This document shows, one piece after another, positions 26,621 through 35,364 of a stretch of 64,000 nt of DNA. The stretch is from contig QFQI01000003.1 of the NCBI GenBank assembly GCA_003243195.1, positions 1 to 64,000 of the forward strand, read 5' to 3'. Origin of the DNA: Sphingomonas taxi. Lineage in GTDB: Bacteria > Pseudomonadota > Alphaproteobacteria > Sphingomonadales > Sphingomonadaceae. The position numbers and the translations under genes are program-made. Under the pieces are notes generated by a model that had not been told where the DNA came from, did no database searches, and saw nothing but the letters and a program-made list of their open reading frames with translations. Each line of letters begins with the position of its first letter. The first letter of the stretch is position 1.

Positions 26621-27308
26621 CACGCGCCCCCGCCGGCGTGTCCGGCCCGCGTCCGGGCTGGATCGGCGTCCCGCCCGCCCCCGCTCCCTCACGTTCGTCG
26701 CCGCTCACGCGCGGCGTGCCGGTGCCGACCAGGAACAGCAGTCGTAGCGACTGCCCTCCCGCGCGCACCACCGTCAGCTCCACCGCCTGCGGCAGCGCGG
26801 CGCGCTCGTCGCCCTGCCAGCTATCGCTCCACGCCCCCAGATACCGGAAGCGCAGCCGCACCTCCTGCACCCGGTCGAGCAGCAGTGCCGGGGGCAGCGG
26901 CGCGGCCCCGTCGAGCGCTGGATAGCCGACCCGCTCGATGCCGTCGGCGGTCAGGCGATATTCCACCTTCTGCAACGTCGCGCGCGGTGCCTGGTCGGGG
27001 TTGCTCCACCCGCCGCGTACGAAGCGCAGCATCGGGGTCGCGCCCCGGTCCCCGGAAAAGGCCGGGAACAGCGTGCCCGCCGCGTCGCGCGTCGCGCGAT
27101 CCTGCGCCTGGGCGAAGTCCGCGGTCATGATCGAGGTCAGACGGTTGAGCGCGGCATTGTCGTCCAGCGCCGCGCCCGTTGCACCCTGCGCCCGCACGCT
27201 GAACGCCAGCAACCCGACACCGGCGGCGGCAATCATGCCGAAGATCATCAGCGCGATCATCACCTCGACCAGCGTGAAGCCCGCCTCTTGTGGACGCCGC
27301 ACGGTCAT
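26607..27308 (-). CDS. gspJ: Type II secretion minor pseudopilin J
   Basis: A 233-residue pseudopilin with prepilin leader MTVRRPQEAG then FTLVEVMIALMIFGM, cleaved by the prepilin peptidase, and a C-terminal Gly/Pro-rich tail of about 30 residues. It belongs to the tip complex with GspI and GspK. The ATG overlaps the gspI stop (ATGA). Confidence 0.92.
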   Translation of the reverse strand: MTVRRPQEAGFTLVEVMIALMIFGMIAAAGVGLLAFSVRAQGATGAALDDNAALNRLTSIMTADFAQAQDRATRDAAGTLFPAFSGDRGATPMLRFVRGGWSNPDQAPRATLQKVEYRLTADGIERVGYPALDGAAPLPPALLLDRVQEVRLRFRYLGAWSDSWQGDERAALPQAVELTVVRAGGQSLRLLFLVGTGTPRVSGDEREGAGAGGTPIQPGRGPDTPAGARDGAA

Positions 27309-27709
27309 GGGGCGACCCTCGCCTGGACGGGTTCGGCGGGCGGCCGCACCATGGTCGCCCTTCCCAGCACCGCGCCCCCGGCATCGCTGACCGCGACGTC
27401 GATGCGCTGCACGTCGCCGTCGCCGAGCGGCTGCACGTCGCGCACCCAGCGCCACGCCCGGCCGCCGGCCTGTTCCACGCCGCTCGCGCGGCCGCGCAGC
27501 GGCGGCTGCGCATCGGTGACCGCCTCGATCGCGACGTTGCGCGCGACGATCTGCGCCAGCAACGTGGCGGAGACGATACCCGTCGAACGGATCGTCTGCC
27601 CCTCCAGTCGCAGCAGCGCCAGCGCCGCGAGGCTGAACACCACCAGCGCCACCATGATCTCCACCAGGGTGAAGCCGCGCTGGCTATCCCGCGACACGGA
27701 CGCTTCCAT
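27305..27709 (-). CDS. gspI: Type II secretion minor pseudopilin I
   Basis: A 134-residue minor pseudopilin with leader MEASVSRDSQRG then FTLVEIMVALVVFSL, containing the Glu+5 needed for assembly. It initiates pseudopilus assembly with GspJ and GspK. The start at 27709 overlaps the 3' end of gspH by 26 bases; a start 18 bases upstream is less likely. Confidence 0.92.
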   Translation of the reverse strand: MEASVSRDSQRGFTLVEIMVALVVFSLAALALLRLEGQTIRSTGIVSATLLAQIVARNVAIEAVTDAQPPLRGRASGVEQAGGRAWRWVRDVQPLGDGDVQRIDVAVSDAGGAVLGRATMVRPPAEPVQARVAP

Positions 27710-28166
27710 CGGCCTCGACCACCACATCGGTGCGCATCCCCTCGCGCGTCAGCGTTACGGTGAGCGGCCGGTCGGCGAGGCCGGTCGTATCGAAGGTGAC
27801 GCGCTCGCGCCCGGTCCCGGCCTCCACGCCGGCGGCGGCGGTGCCGGGCTTCCAGCGCTCCACCGCCAGCGGCCCGTCCATCGGCGACCACATGCCGCCG
27901 CGCCACTGGTCGTAGCCATAACCGCCGGACGTCACCCACAGGCTGACCGGGCGCGCCTCGACGATCGCGGCGTCGTGCGCGGCGCGGGTGCGGACCGCGA
28001 AGCGCGACGCCTCGTCCATCAGCCGCCCGCGCGTGTCCGGCATCATCAGCACCGCCGCCGCCGAGGCGAGGCCGATAACGGTGATGACCACCATCAGTTC
28101 GATCAGCGTGAAGCCGCGCTGCCGTGCGCGGCGCGCACGATCACCCGCCACCGCGCACGGCGGCAT
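27684..28166 (-). CDS. gspH: Type II secretion minor pseudopilin H
   Basis: A 160-residue pseudopilin: leader MPPCAVAGDRARRARQRG, then FTLIELMVVITVIGLA with Glu+5, and a beta-domain. It links the tip complex to the GspG shaft. The ATG at 28166 is 20 bases after the gspG stop, the only non-overlapping junction among the pseudopilin genes. Confidence 0.92.
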   Translation of the reverse strand: MPPCAVAGDRARRARQRGFTLIELMVVITVIGLASAAAVLMMPDTRGRLMDEASRFAVRTRAAHDAAIVEARPVSLWVTSGGYGYDQWRGGMWSPMDGPLAVERWKPGTAAAGVEAGTGRERVTFDTTGLADRPLTVTLTREGMRTDVVVEADGSVRVAG

Positions 28167-28185
28167 CCGGGACCGATGTCGCCGC

Positions 28186-28635
28186 TTACTGCCAGGATCC
28201 GATGTCGGCATCGATCCCCTCGCCGCCGTCCTTGCCGTCCGCGCCCAGCGTCCAGACGTCGGCCGCGCCGTGCTGCCCCGGCGAGGCATAGAGATACGCC
28301 CGACCCCAGGGATCCTGCGGCAGCCGCTTGACATAGCCCCCCGCCTGATAGCGCGCCGCATCGGCGCCGGCCGGCGCGGACACGAGCGCCTGCAACCCTT
28401 GCGTGGTCGTCGGATAGCTGCCCATCTGGAGTCGGTAGAGTTCCAGCCCCTGTTCGATGGTCGCGATGTCCGCCTTCGCCTTCTGGATGCGCGCGGTGTC
28501 GCCCGACGGCAACACGTTGAGCGCCACGATCGTGGCGAGCAGGCCGATGATGACGATCACCACCATCAGTTCCACCAGCGTGAAACCGTTGCGCTTCCTG
28601 CGGATCTTCTTCTCGGTCGACATAGGCAATCTCAT
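28186..28635 (-). CDS. gspG: Type II secretion major pseudopilin G
   Basis: Shaft subunit of the periplasmic pseudopilus, 149 residues. The leader KIRRKRNG is followed by FTLVELMVVIVIIGLLA. The conserved region GLQALVSAP and the calcium-binding-type DGKDGGEGIDADIGSW C-terminus are intact. The ATG at 28635 overlaps the gspF stop (ATGA) as elsewhere in the operon; a second ATG at 28623 gives MSTEKK and is also plausible. Confidence 0.96.
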   Translation of the reverse strand: MRLPMSTEKKIRRKRNGFTLVELMVVIVIIGLLATIVALNVLPSGDTARIQKAKADIATIEQGLELYRLQMGSYPTTTQGLQALVSAPAGADAARYQAGGYVKRLPQDPWGRAYLYASPGQHGAADVWTLGADGKDGGEGIDADIGSWQ

Positions 28636-29855
28636 TGTCCGGCCAGCGTGTTGAGCTGGAGGATGGGGAGCAGGATGGATAGCACGATCGTCGCGACGAT
28701 CGCGCCCATGATGACGATGATGAACGGCTCCAGCAGCGACATGGCGGTGGCGGTGAAGCGGTCGAACTCGCGTTCGAGGTAATCGGCGGCGCGCTCCAGC
28801 ATCTCGTCCAGCCGCCCCGCCGCCTCGCCGCTGGCGGCCAGATACACCAGCAGCGGCGGGAAGACGCCGGCGCGGCGCATCGCCGCCGACAGGCTGCCGC
28901 CGCCGCGGATCGACTCGGTGATCTCGTCGGAGGCCAGCTTCAGCCGCCGGTTGTGGATCGTGCCCGCGGTCAGGTTCAACCCTTCCAGCAACGGCAGGCG
29001 GCTGGCTACCATCGTCGACAGCGTGCGCGCCATCCGCGCGGCGTGCAGGTCGCGCAACAGCCGCCCCAGCAGCGGCACGCGCAGCAGCCAGCTATCGAAG
29101 GCCAGCCGGATCGGCGGCTGACGCAGCGCCGCCCAGGCACCGACGCCGATTGCGACCAGCACCAGCAGCATCAGCCACCACCAGCCGACCAGCACGTCCG
29201 ACAGGCCGATCACGAAGCGGGTGAGCAGCGGCAGTTCCTGCCCGACGGTATCGAATTGCTCCACCACCTGCGGCACGACGAAGGTCATGAGCGCGAGCAC
29301 CACACCCAGCGCGACGGTCGCCAGCACCGACGGATAGGCCATGGCGGTCAGCAGCTTGCCGCGGATCTCCGCCTGCCGCTCCAGCAACGTCGACAGACGC
29401 TCCATGATCTCCGGCAGCGAGCCCGAGCTTTCGCCCGCCGCCACCATCGCCCGGTACAGCGGCGGAAAGCTCTTCGGCTCGCGCGCCATCGCATCGGCGA
29501 GGCGGCGACCCTCCACGACGGCGGCGTGCACGGTTTGGACGATCGCGCGCACGCTTTCCTGCTCGGTCTGCCGCGTGATGGTGCGCAGCGACTCCTCCAG
29601 CGGCGATACGCGGTTGAGCGTGGCGAGCTGGCGGGTGAACAGCGTGAGCTGCTTGCCCGACATCTTCGCGCGGCCGAGTTCGAGGCCGAACAACGGCCGG
29701 CTGCGCGTCGCCGGGGCCGCACCGGGTTCGATGCGCACGACATACAGCCGCTTGCGGTCAAGCACGGCGCGCGCGGCGGCGACATCGCTGGCGGCGACAT
29801 GCCCGCGCGTCTCGTTGCCGCGCGTGTCGATGGCGAGATAGTCGAAATCAGCCAT
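28632..29855 (-). CDS. gspF: Type II secretion inner-membrane platform protein F
   Basis: A 407-residue polytopic platform protein with two repeated GspF domains (about 70-190 and 270-395) and three membrane helices, the first near 170-195. Family motifs FTRQLATL and YPSVLATVALGV are present. The start MADFDYLAIDTRG is the common GspF opening. It lies 65 bases after gspE. Confidence 0.95.
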   Translation of the reverse strand: MADFDYLAIDTRGNETRGHVAASDVAAARAVLDRKRLYVVRIEPGAAPATRSRPLFGLELGRAKMSGKQLTLFTRQLATLNRVSPLEESLRTITRQTEQESVRAIVQTVHAAVVEGRRLADAMAREPKSFPPLYRAMVAAGESSGSLPEIMERLSTLLERQAEIRGKLLTAMAYPSVLATVALGVVLALMTFVVPQVVEQFDTVGQELPLLTRFVIGLSDVLVGWWWLMLLVLVAIGVGAWAALRQPPIRLAFDSWLLRVPLLGRLLRDLHAARMARTLSTMVASRLPLLEGLNLTAGTIHNRRLKLASDEITESIRGGGSLSAAMRRAGVFPPLLVYLAASGEAAGRLDEMLERAADYLEREFDRFTATAMSLLEPFIIVIMGAIVATIVLSILLPILQLNTLAGQ

Positions 29856-29920
29856 GGCCGCCACGCGTCGCCGTCACCCCGATCCGTCCGATGCGCCTCG
29901 AAACGAACGACAGAAAGCGG

Positions 29921-31480
29921 TCAGTGCGCATCCGCGATCGCCGCTTCGGCCGCGTCCGCATTCTCGCTCCGCGACACGCGCACCGCCTCCTCGGCGGTCG
30001 TCTGCCCGCTTTCGACCAGTCGACGCGCCGCGCTCGCCAGCGTGTCGTTGCCGACGAAGGCGTGGCGCGCGATCGCATCCTCGTCGCCGCCCTCGTTGAT
30101 GAGCCGGCGCACGGTGGCATCGACGCGCACCGCCTCATATACGCCGATCCGGCCCTTGAAGCCGGTGCGGTTGCACTGCTCGCACCCGACCGCCTCGAAT
30201 ACCGTCGCGCCGGGATCGACCCCCAGCAGCGGCGCGACCGTCTCGCTGGCCTGCACCGGGCGGCGACAGTTGCGGCACAGCCGCCGCACCAGCCGCTGCG
30301 CGATCACCGCGCGCAGTGTCGAGGCGAGCAGGAACGGCTCCACCTTCATGTCGCGCATCCGCGTGATCGCGCCGACCGCATCGTTGGTGTGAACGGTCGA
30401 CAGCACCAGATGGCCGGTCAGCGATGCCTGCACCGCGATCTCGGCCGTCTCGCGGTCGCGAATCTCGCCGATCATCACCGTGTCGGGGTCCTGCCGCAGG
30501 ATCGCGCGCAACCCCGCGGCGAAGGTCAGCCCGACCTTGGCATTGACCTGCGTCTGGCCGACACCTTCCACGGCATATTCGACCGGATCCTCGACCGTCA
30601 GGATGTTGCGGCTGCCGTCGTTCAGCAGCCGCAGCGCGGCGTAGAGCGTCGTGGTCTTGCCGCTGCCGGTCGGGCCGGTGACCAGCACGATGCCATTTGG
30701 CTCGGCAATCGCCTCGCGCAGCAGCGCGTACATCGGCGCGCTCATGCCGAGCGCGTCGAGGTCCATGCCGGCATTCTCCTTGTCGAGGATGCGCAGCACC
30801 ACCCGCTCGCCCGCACGGCTCGGCAGCGTCGATACACGCACGTCGAGCAACTTGCCGCCCAGCGTCAGCCCCATGCGCCCGTCCTGCGGCACGCGGCGCT
30901 CGGCGATATCCAGTCGCGCCATCACCTTGATGCGGCTGACCACCACGGGCGCGACGTGCGGCGGCATGCGCAACGTCTCGCGCAGCACGCCGTCGATGCG
31001 CATCCGCACCACGAGGCCGGTTTCGTACGGCTCGATATGGATGTCGGACACGCCGTTGCGCGCCGCATCGGCGATGATGCCGTTGATGAGCCGGATCGCG
31101 GGCGCGTCGTCGGCGGTGTCGAGCAGATCCTCGGCGGTCGGCAATCCTTCGGCGAGGATGTCGAGTTCGTCACCCATCCCCACCGCCGCCGCGGCGGTCG
31201 CCTGCCCATCCATCGCGTAATTGTCGCTGAGCAGCCGGTCGAACGCCGCCGGCGCGACCACCACGATGTCGAACGCGCGCCCCAGCACGCGCCGCACCTC
31301 GATCAGCGCGCGCGGATCGCTGCCCTCGCGCAGCGCCACCGCGTCGCCGTCCAGCACCACGCCGAACCTGCGTGCGAAGGCATAGGGCAGCGCGACCGGC
31401 GGCAGCACCGGCACGCCCTCGATCGCCGGCGGCAATGGTGCCGCCGCGGCGTCGATCTCCGCCCCGGTGCGCAGGATCAT
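29921..31480 (-). CDS. gspE: Type II secretion ATPase E
   Basis: Cytoplasmic hexameric ATPase of 519 residues that powers pseudopilus assembly. It has Walker A GPTGSGKTT with K275, the Asp box LTVEDPVEY, Walker B-type DPDTVMIGEIRD and the His box TGHLVLSTVHTND. The zinc-binding tetracysteine (CRNC, then CEQC) is present. The ATG overlaps the gspD stop (ATGA). Confidence 0.97.
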   Translation of the reverse strand: MILRTGAEIDAAAAPLPPAIEGVPVLPPVALPYAFARRFGVVLDGDAVALREGSDPRALIEVRRVLGRAFDIVVVAPAAFDRLLSDNYAMDGQATAAAAVGMGDELDILAEGLPTAEDLLDTADDAPAIRLINGIIADAARNGVSDIHIEPYETGLVVRMRIDGVLRETLRMPPHVAPVVVSRIKVMARLDIAERRVPQDGRMGLTLGGKLLDVRVSTLPSRAGERVVLRILDKENAGMDLDALGMSAPMYALLREAIAEPNGIVLVTGPTGSGKTTTLYAALRLLNDGSRNILTVEDPVEYAVEGVGQTQVNAKVGLTFAAGLRAILRQDPDTVMIGEIRDRETAEIAVQASLTGHLVLSTVHTNDAVGAITRMRDMKVEPFLLASTLRAVIAQRLVRRLCRNCRRPVQASETVAPLLGVDPGATVFEAVGCEQCNRTGFKGRIGVYEAVRVDATVRRLINEGGDEDAIARHAFVGNDTLASAARRLVESGQTTAEEAVRVSRSENADAAEAAIADAH

Positions 31481-33693
31481 CGGCGCTTGCCTTTCCCCGG
31501 GATCACCGCGGTGGAATTGCGGTACACCGGCACACCGACGCGCGGATCCTCGATGCTGCCCGGGTTGCCGGCCGGCGGCAACGGCGGCACCGCCCCCATA
31601 TAGTCGCGCACCAGCGTGTCGATCGACGGTTCGGCGACCGGATCCTGCGCGGCCTGCTGAAGACGCAGATAGCCGTAGCGCTGCTCGGTCACGCGGCGGT
31701 TCTCGGCCGCGGAACGGATCACGGTCGGGCGGATGAAGATCATCAGGTTGGACTTGGCGCGCGTCTTGGCGCGGCTCTTGAACAGATTGCCCAGCACCGG
31801 GATGTCGCCCAGCAGCGGAATCTTCTCGATCGTGCGCCGCTCCTCGTCGCTCAGCAGCCCGCCGATCACGCCGATCGCGCCATCGTCGACCGTCAGCGTC
31901 GTCTCCACCTCACGCTTGTTGAGGATCAGGTCGGAATTGTTGCTGCTGACCGGCCCGGCGATCGAACTGACCTCCAGATGCAGCGTCATCTTGATCGTGC
32001 CGGACGAATTCACCTGCGGCCGCACGTCCAGCCCGATGCCGACGTTCTGGCGCTGCGTGGTGCGGAACGCATTGTCGAAATTGTTCGACAACGCCTCGCC
32101 GGTGGTGACCGGGATCTCCTGACCGACCAGCGTGTGCGCTTCCTGATTGTCGATGGTCATGATCTGCGGCACCTGCAGCAGGTTCGACATATTGTCGCTC
32201 TTCACCGCATTGATGATCGCGCCGAAGATTGTGCTGCCGATCTGACCGCCGAACCCGCCGAACCCGCCCTGCGATCCGATGATCGAGTTGATCGCCGATT
32301 GCGTCAGTTGGTCGGAGGCGGTGTTGTTGGTGGTCGTCTCGGTACGCGTGCCGTCCGGGGCGGTCACCACGGTACGCGAGCTGCCGATCGTCTGGGCGCC
32401 GACCGCGCCGGCGATCTGCAGGATGTTGGGCGCCGAGTTGCTGAACGTCGAGGCGGCGAACGCCCCGCCGTCGAGATTGCCGAGCAGGAATTGCGCCCCG
32501 AGCCGGTTGACCGTGCTGTCGGACACTTCCGCGACGATCGCCTCCACCAAGACCTGCTGCCGGCGCTGGTCGAGCTTCTGCACCACATCCGCCAACTGGC
32601 GCTGCACGTCGGCGGGCGCGGCGATGACGATCGCATTCGCCCCGGCGTAGCGCGTCACGACGGCGGCGGTGCGATTGCCCTGCCCGGTGATCGCGGCCTG
32701 TTGCGGCTGGCTGCCCGATTGCTGCGTCGCGGTCGGCTGGGACTGCGTGCGCGTGGCCGGTTGCGGCGAGGCGCCGACGCCAGTCGCGCCGGTGCTGGTG
32801 CTCAGCCCGGTGCGCGACAGCCCCTGCTCCTGGATCGCGTCCGGCGCTTGGCCAACCAGTTGCTGCAACACCGGCAGCAACTGGTTGGCGTCGGCATTCT
32901 CCAGGAACACGACGCGGATCTCGGTGGCGTTGCGCGCGCTCTGGTCCAGCTCGCGCGCCAGACTGGCCAGCCGCGCCACCGTCTGCGGATCGCCGCGCAG
33001 CGCCACCGCGTTGCTGCTCTCGATCGCCACCGCCGACGCGCCGCCGGCCGCCGCCGCCGCGCCACCCTGCCCGCCGCCGCCGATCAGGCCGGTCAGCGCG
33101 GTCGCCACCTCGCCGGCGCGCGCATTCTTCAGCGCGATGATCCGTGTCGCCGACGTGTCGGCGTCGATCCGCCGCACCACCTCGCGCACACGGCGCACAT
33201 TGTCGGCGAAATCGACCACCACCAGGCTGTTGCCGCCGCGATTGGCAGTGACCGACCCCTGCGCGCTGACCAGCGGGCGCACCGTGTCGACCGCCTGCGC
33301 CGCATCGACGGAGCGCAGCCGGATGATCTCGGTCACCAACTGGTTGCGCGCGGCGCCCGCCACGCCGATCCGCCCCGGCTGGCTGGCGGCATTGTCGATC
33401 GGCTGCACGCGGAACGCGCCATTGGCGGTCGGCACCGCCACCAGCGCGTTGGCGCGCAGCGTGGAGAGAAACACCTCCAGATATTCGGAGCGCGACAGCG
33501 GGCGGTCGGTAACGACCGTCACCTTACCCTGGACACGATTGTCGATGATGAAGGTACGGCCCGTCACCTTCGCGGCATCGGCGATGAAGGCACGGATATC
33601 CGCGTCGCGGACGTTCAGTGTGGTCTGCGCCAGCGCGGGCTGCACCGCGGCGAGCAGCGCGATGGGGGTCAGGAAAGGGACTGTACGGTTCAT
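31477..33693 (-). CDS. gspD: Type II secretion outer-membrane secretin D
   Basis: Outer-membrane channel subunit of 738 residues with signal peptide MNRTVPFLTPIALLAAVQPALAQ split as signal plus AQTTLNV mature start. N0 (about 25-95) and three N1-N3 repeats follow; the N3 region contains a Gly/Ala/Gln-rich insertion (about 230-345). The secretin core has VPVTTGEAL-like and LLSDEERRTIEKIPLLGDIPVLG motifs near 600. No lipobox, so it probably needs no pilotin or a separate one. Coupled to gspC and gspE by ATGA overlaps. Confidence 0.96.
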   Translation of the reverse strand: MNRTVPFLTPIALLAAVQPALAQTTLNVRDADIRAFIADAAKVTGRTFIIDNRVQGKVTVVTDRPLSRSEYLEVFLSTLRANALVAVPTANGAFRVQPIDNAASQPGRIGVAGAARNQLVTEIIRLRSVDAAQAVDTVRPLVSAQGSVTANRGGNSLVVVDFADNVRRVREVVRRIDADTSATRIIALKNARAGEVATALTGLIGGGGQGGAAAAAGGASAVAIESSNAVALRGDPQTVARLASLARELDQSARNATEIRVVFLENADANQLLPVLQQLVGQAPDAIQEQGLSRTGLSTSTGATGVGASPQPATRTQSQPTATQQSGSQPQQAAITGQGNRTAAVVTRYAGANAIVIAAPADVQRQLADVVQKLDQRRQQVLVEAIVAEVSDSTVNRLGAQFLLGNLDGGAFAASTFSNSAPNILQIAGAVGAQTIGSSRTVVTAPDGTRTETTTNNTASDQLTQSAINSIIGSQGGFGGFGGQIGSTIFGAIINAVKSDNMSNLLQVPQIMTIDNQEAHTLVGQEIPVTTGEALSNNFDNAFRTTQRQNVGIGLDVRPQVNSSGTIKMTLHLEVSSIAGPVSSNNSDLILNKREVETTLTVDDGAIGVIGGLLSDEERRTIEKIPLLGDIPVLGNLFKSRAKTRAKSNLMIFIRPTVIRSAAENRRVTEQRYGYLRLQQAAQDPVAEPSIDTLVRDYMGAVPPLPPAGNPGSIEDPRVGVPVYRNSTAVIPGKGKRR

Positions 33694-34568
33694 CGCGTTA
33701 CCGGAATGGTGAGCGGCAGCGGTTGGCCGCCGCGCTCCACCGTGAGGGAAAGGGAGCCGCTCCCCGCGTTGCCGCGCGCGAGCCGTTCGAGATCGGCGGG
33801 GCCGCTGACACTGCGCCCGCCGACCGAGGTGATGACGTCGCCGTCGCGCAGCCCGGCGGCGCGGAACGCGCTCCCGCCCTGCCCGCGCACGGTGAGGCCG
33901 CTGATCCGTCCGCCTTCGATCCGCGGGATGGCGTTGATCTCCGAGCGCAATTGTTCGGGCGAGACAGTGGCGCCGCCGGTGGCCGGACCGCCACCGGGTG
34001 ATATCTGCGGCGACGCCGGTGCCGCGCCGGGCGGGGGTGGCGTCGACGGCACGGGCGTTCCCTCGACGGGCGCCGCCGCCGCACCGCCGCCGGACTGGTC
34101 GAGGAACAGGTCCTCCGTCCGTCCGCCGCGCTCCAGCGTGACATGGTCGAAGGCCACCGCCTTCAGCACCACGCCGGGCGCGACCTCCTCGCCGATCGCC
34201 ACGCTGTTCTGCACCCCGTCCGGCCCGGCGATGATCGCCGCGCCGCGCGCCTGTGCGGTGTCCATCCGCGTGCCGAACAAGGTGAGTTGCAGCGACGTGA
34301 CCACCGCCGGACCCTGCGCCGTCGCCGCGCCGCTGACACGGTAAAAGGGATCGAACGCCGCCAGCACGCCGGCGGGATCGGCCGGCACGGTCGGGCCGGT
34401 CGGCGCCCATGCACCCAGCGGCGACACCGGGGTGACGATCACCCATGTCAGCCGGGCGCATTGCACGGCCAGCCCGGCCAGCAGCAACAGCTCCGCCGCG
34501 GAATAGATATTGACCACCGGCAGCCGCCGCAGGATCGCCCGCGCGCGGGCATCGAACTTCAATCGCAT
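33690..34568 (-). CDS. gspC: Type II secretion system protein C (PDZ type)
   Basis: A 292-residue bitopic protein linking the platform to the secretin: N-terminal helix (about 22-45), homology-region domain (about 70-155), a Pro/Gly linker (about 160-200) and a PDZ domain (GLRDGDVITSVGGRSV) thought to select substrates. First gene of a twelve-gene gspC-N operon. A TAATAT -10-like box lies on the minus strand at 34628-34623, about 55 bases before the ATG; its -35 is weak. The prepilin peptidase gspO is not in this locus. Confidence 0.92.
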   Translation of the reverse strand: MRLKFDARARAILRRLPVVNIYSAAELLLLAGLAVQCARLTWVIVTPVSPLGAWAPTGPTVPADPAGVLAAFDPFYRVSGAATAQGPAVVTSLQLTLFGTRMDTAQARGAAIIAGPDGVQNSVAIGEEVAPGVVLKAVAFDHVTLERGGRTEDLFLDQSGGGAAAAPVEGTPVPSTPPPPGAAPASPQISPGGGPATGGATVSPEQLRSEINAIPRIEGGRISGLTVRGQGGSAFRAAGLRDGDVITSVGGRSVSGPADLERLARGNAGSGSLSLTVERGGQPLPLTIPVTR

Positions 34569-34698
34569 CCGCCTGGCCCAACTCCCCGCGCCAACTCGAC
34601 CGAGCGCCGCGCTAAGTCGACCATATTACAGACGCATGGCGCCTTGTGTAGTATTTCTCTGCTTGGGCGGCGCCGGCCGGCTGTGGCAAGAGGCCGCC

Positions 34699-35328
34699 AT
34701 GGCCACCGATCCGATCGCCGCGCGCCTGTCCGCCGTTCCGGGCATCCAGCGCCTGCCCAGCCCGAAGCTGACGCTGTTCATCAAGCGCGACTTCCTCGAT
34801 CCCGCCACCTGCGCCGCGCTGATCGGGCTGATCGACCTGGGGCGACGTCCCTCGACGATCGCGGACCCGAACGGCGACACCGCTTTCCGTACCAGCGAGA
34901 CGTGCGACCTGCCCGCCGCCGACCCGCTGGTGGCGGCGCTCGATGCCGCGCTGGCGGCGGCGACCGGGCTCGATCCGGCACATGGCGAACCGATCCAGGG
35001 GCAGCGGTATGCGGTCGGACAGGAGTTCAAGGCCCATACCGATTATTTCGAGCCGAACGGCGCCGACTTCGCGCGTTATTGCAGCGTCGCGGGCAATCGC
35101 ACCTGGACGGCGATGATCTACCTGAACGAACCCGAGGCCGGCGGCGCCACGCGCTTCAAGGCGGTGGACAAGACCATCCAGCCGGAACGCGGCAAGCTGG
35201 TCTGCTGGAACAACTGCCGCCCGGACGGTACGCTCAACCCCGCGACGCTGCATCATGGGATGAAGGTGCGCGCGGGCACCAAATACATCGTCACTAAATG
35301 GTATCGCGAACGGCCATGGGGCTGGTAG
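34699..35328 (+). CDS. Prolyl 4-hydroxylase-like 2OG-Fe(II) oxygenase
   Basis: A 209-residue 2-oxoglutarate/iron dioxygenase with the double-stranded beta-helix core. The iron ligands are H113-x-D115 in AHTDYFEPNG and a distal His at 185/186 in LHHGMKV, with the co-substrate-binding K in GTKYIVTKWYRER. The closest family is procollagen-prolyl hydroxylase alpha-type enzymes, so a protein proline substrate is possible but unproven. The start MATDPIAARL at 34699 follows AGAGG. It is the only plus-strand gene between the T2SS operon and the TonB receptor, and may be functionally independent. Confidence 0.83.
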   Translation: MATDPIAARLSAVPGIQRLPSPKLTLFIKRDFLDPATCAALIGLIDLGRRPSTIADPNGDTAFRTSETCDLPAADPLVAALDAALAAATGLDPAHGEPIQGQRYAVGQEFKAHTDYFEPNGADFARYCSVAGNRTWTAMIYLNEPEAGGATRFKAVDKTIQPERGKLVCWNNCRPDGTLNPATLHHGMKVRAGTKYIVTKWYRERPWGW

Positions 35329-35364
35329 GCCGGCGAACCGTCGCGGATCGCCGGCCGATCTCGG

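Noticed and set aside
31372..34344. A plus-strand frame of 990 codons opposite gspD and gspC
   Set aside because: Antisense shadow: low-complexity Arg/Ala/His sequence, no ribosome site, and clear gspD/gspC on the other strand.
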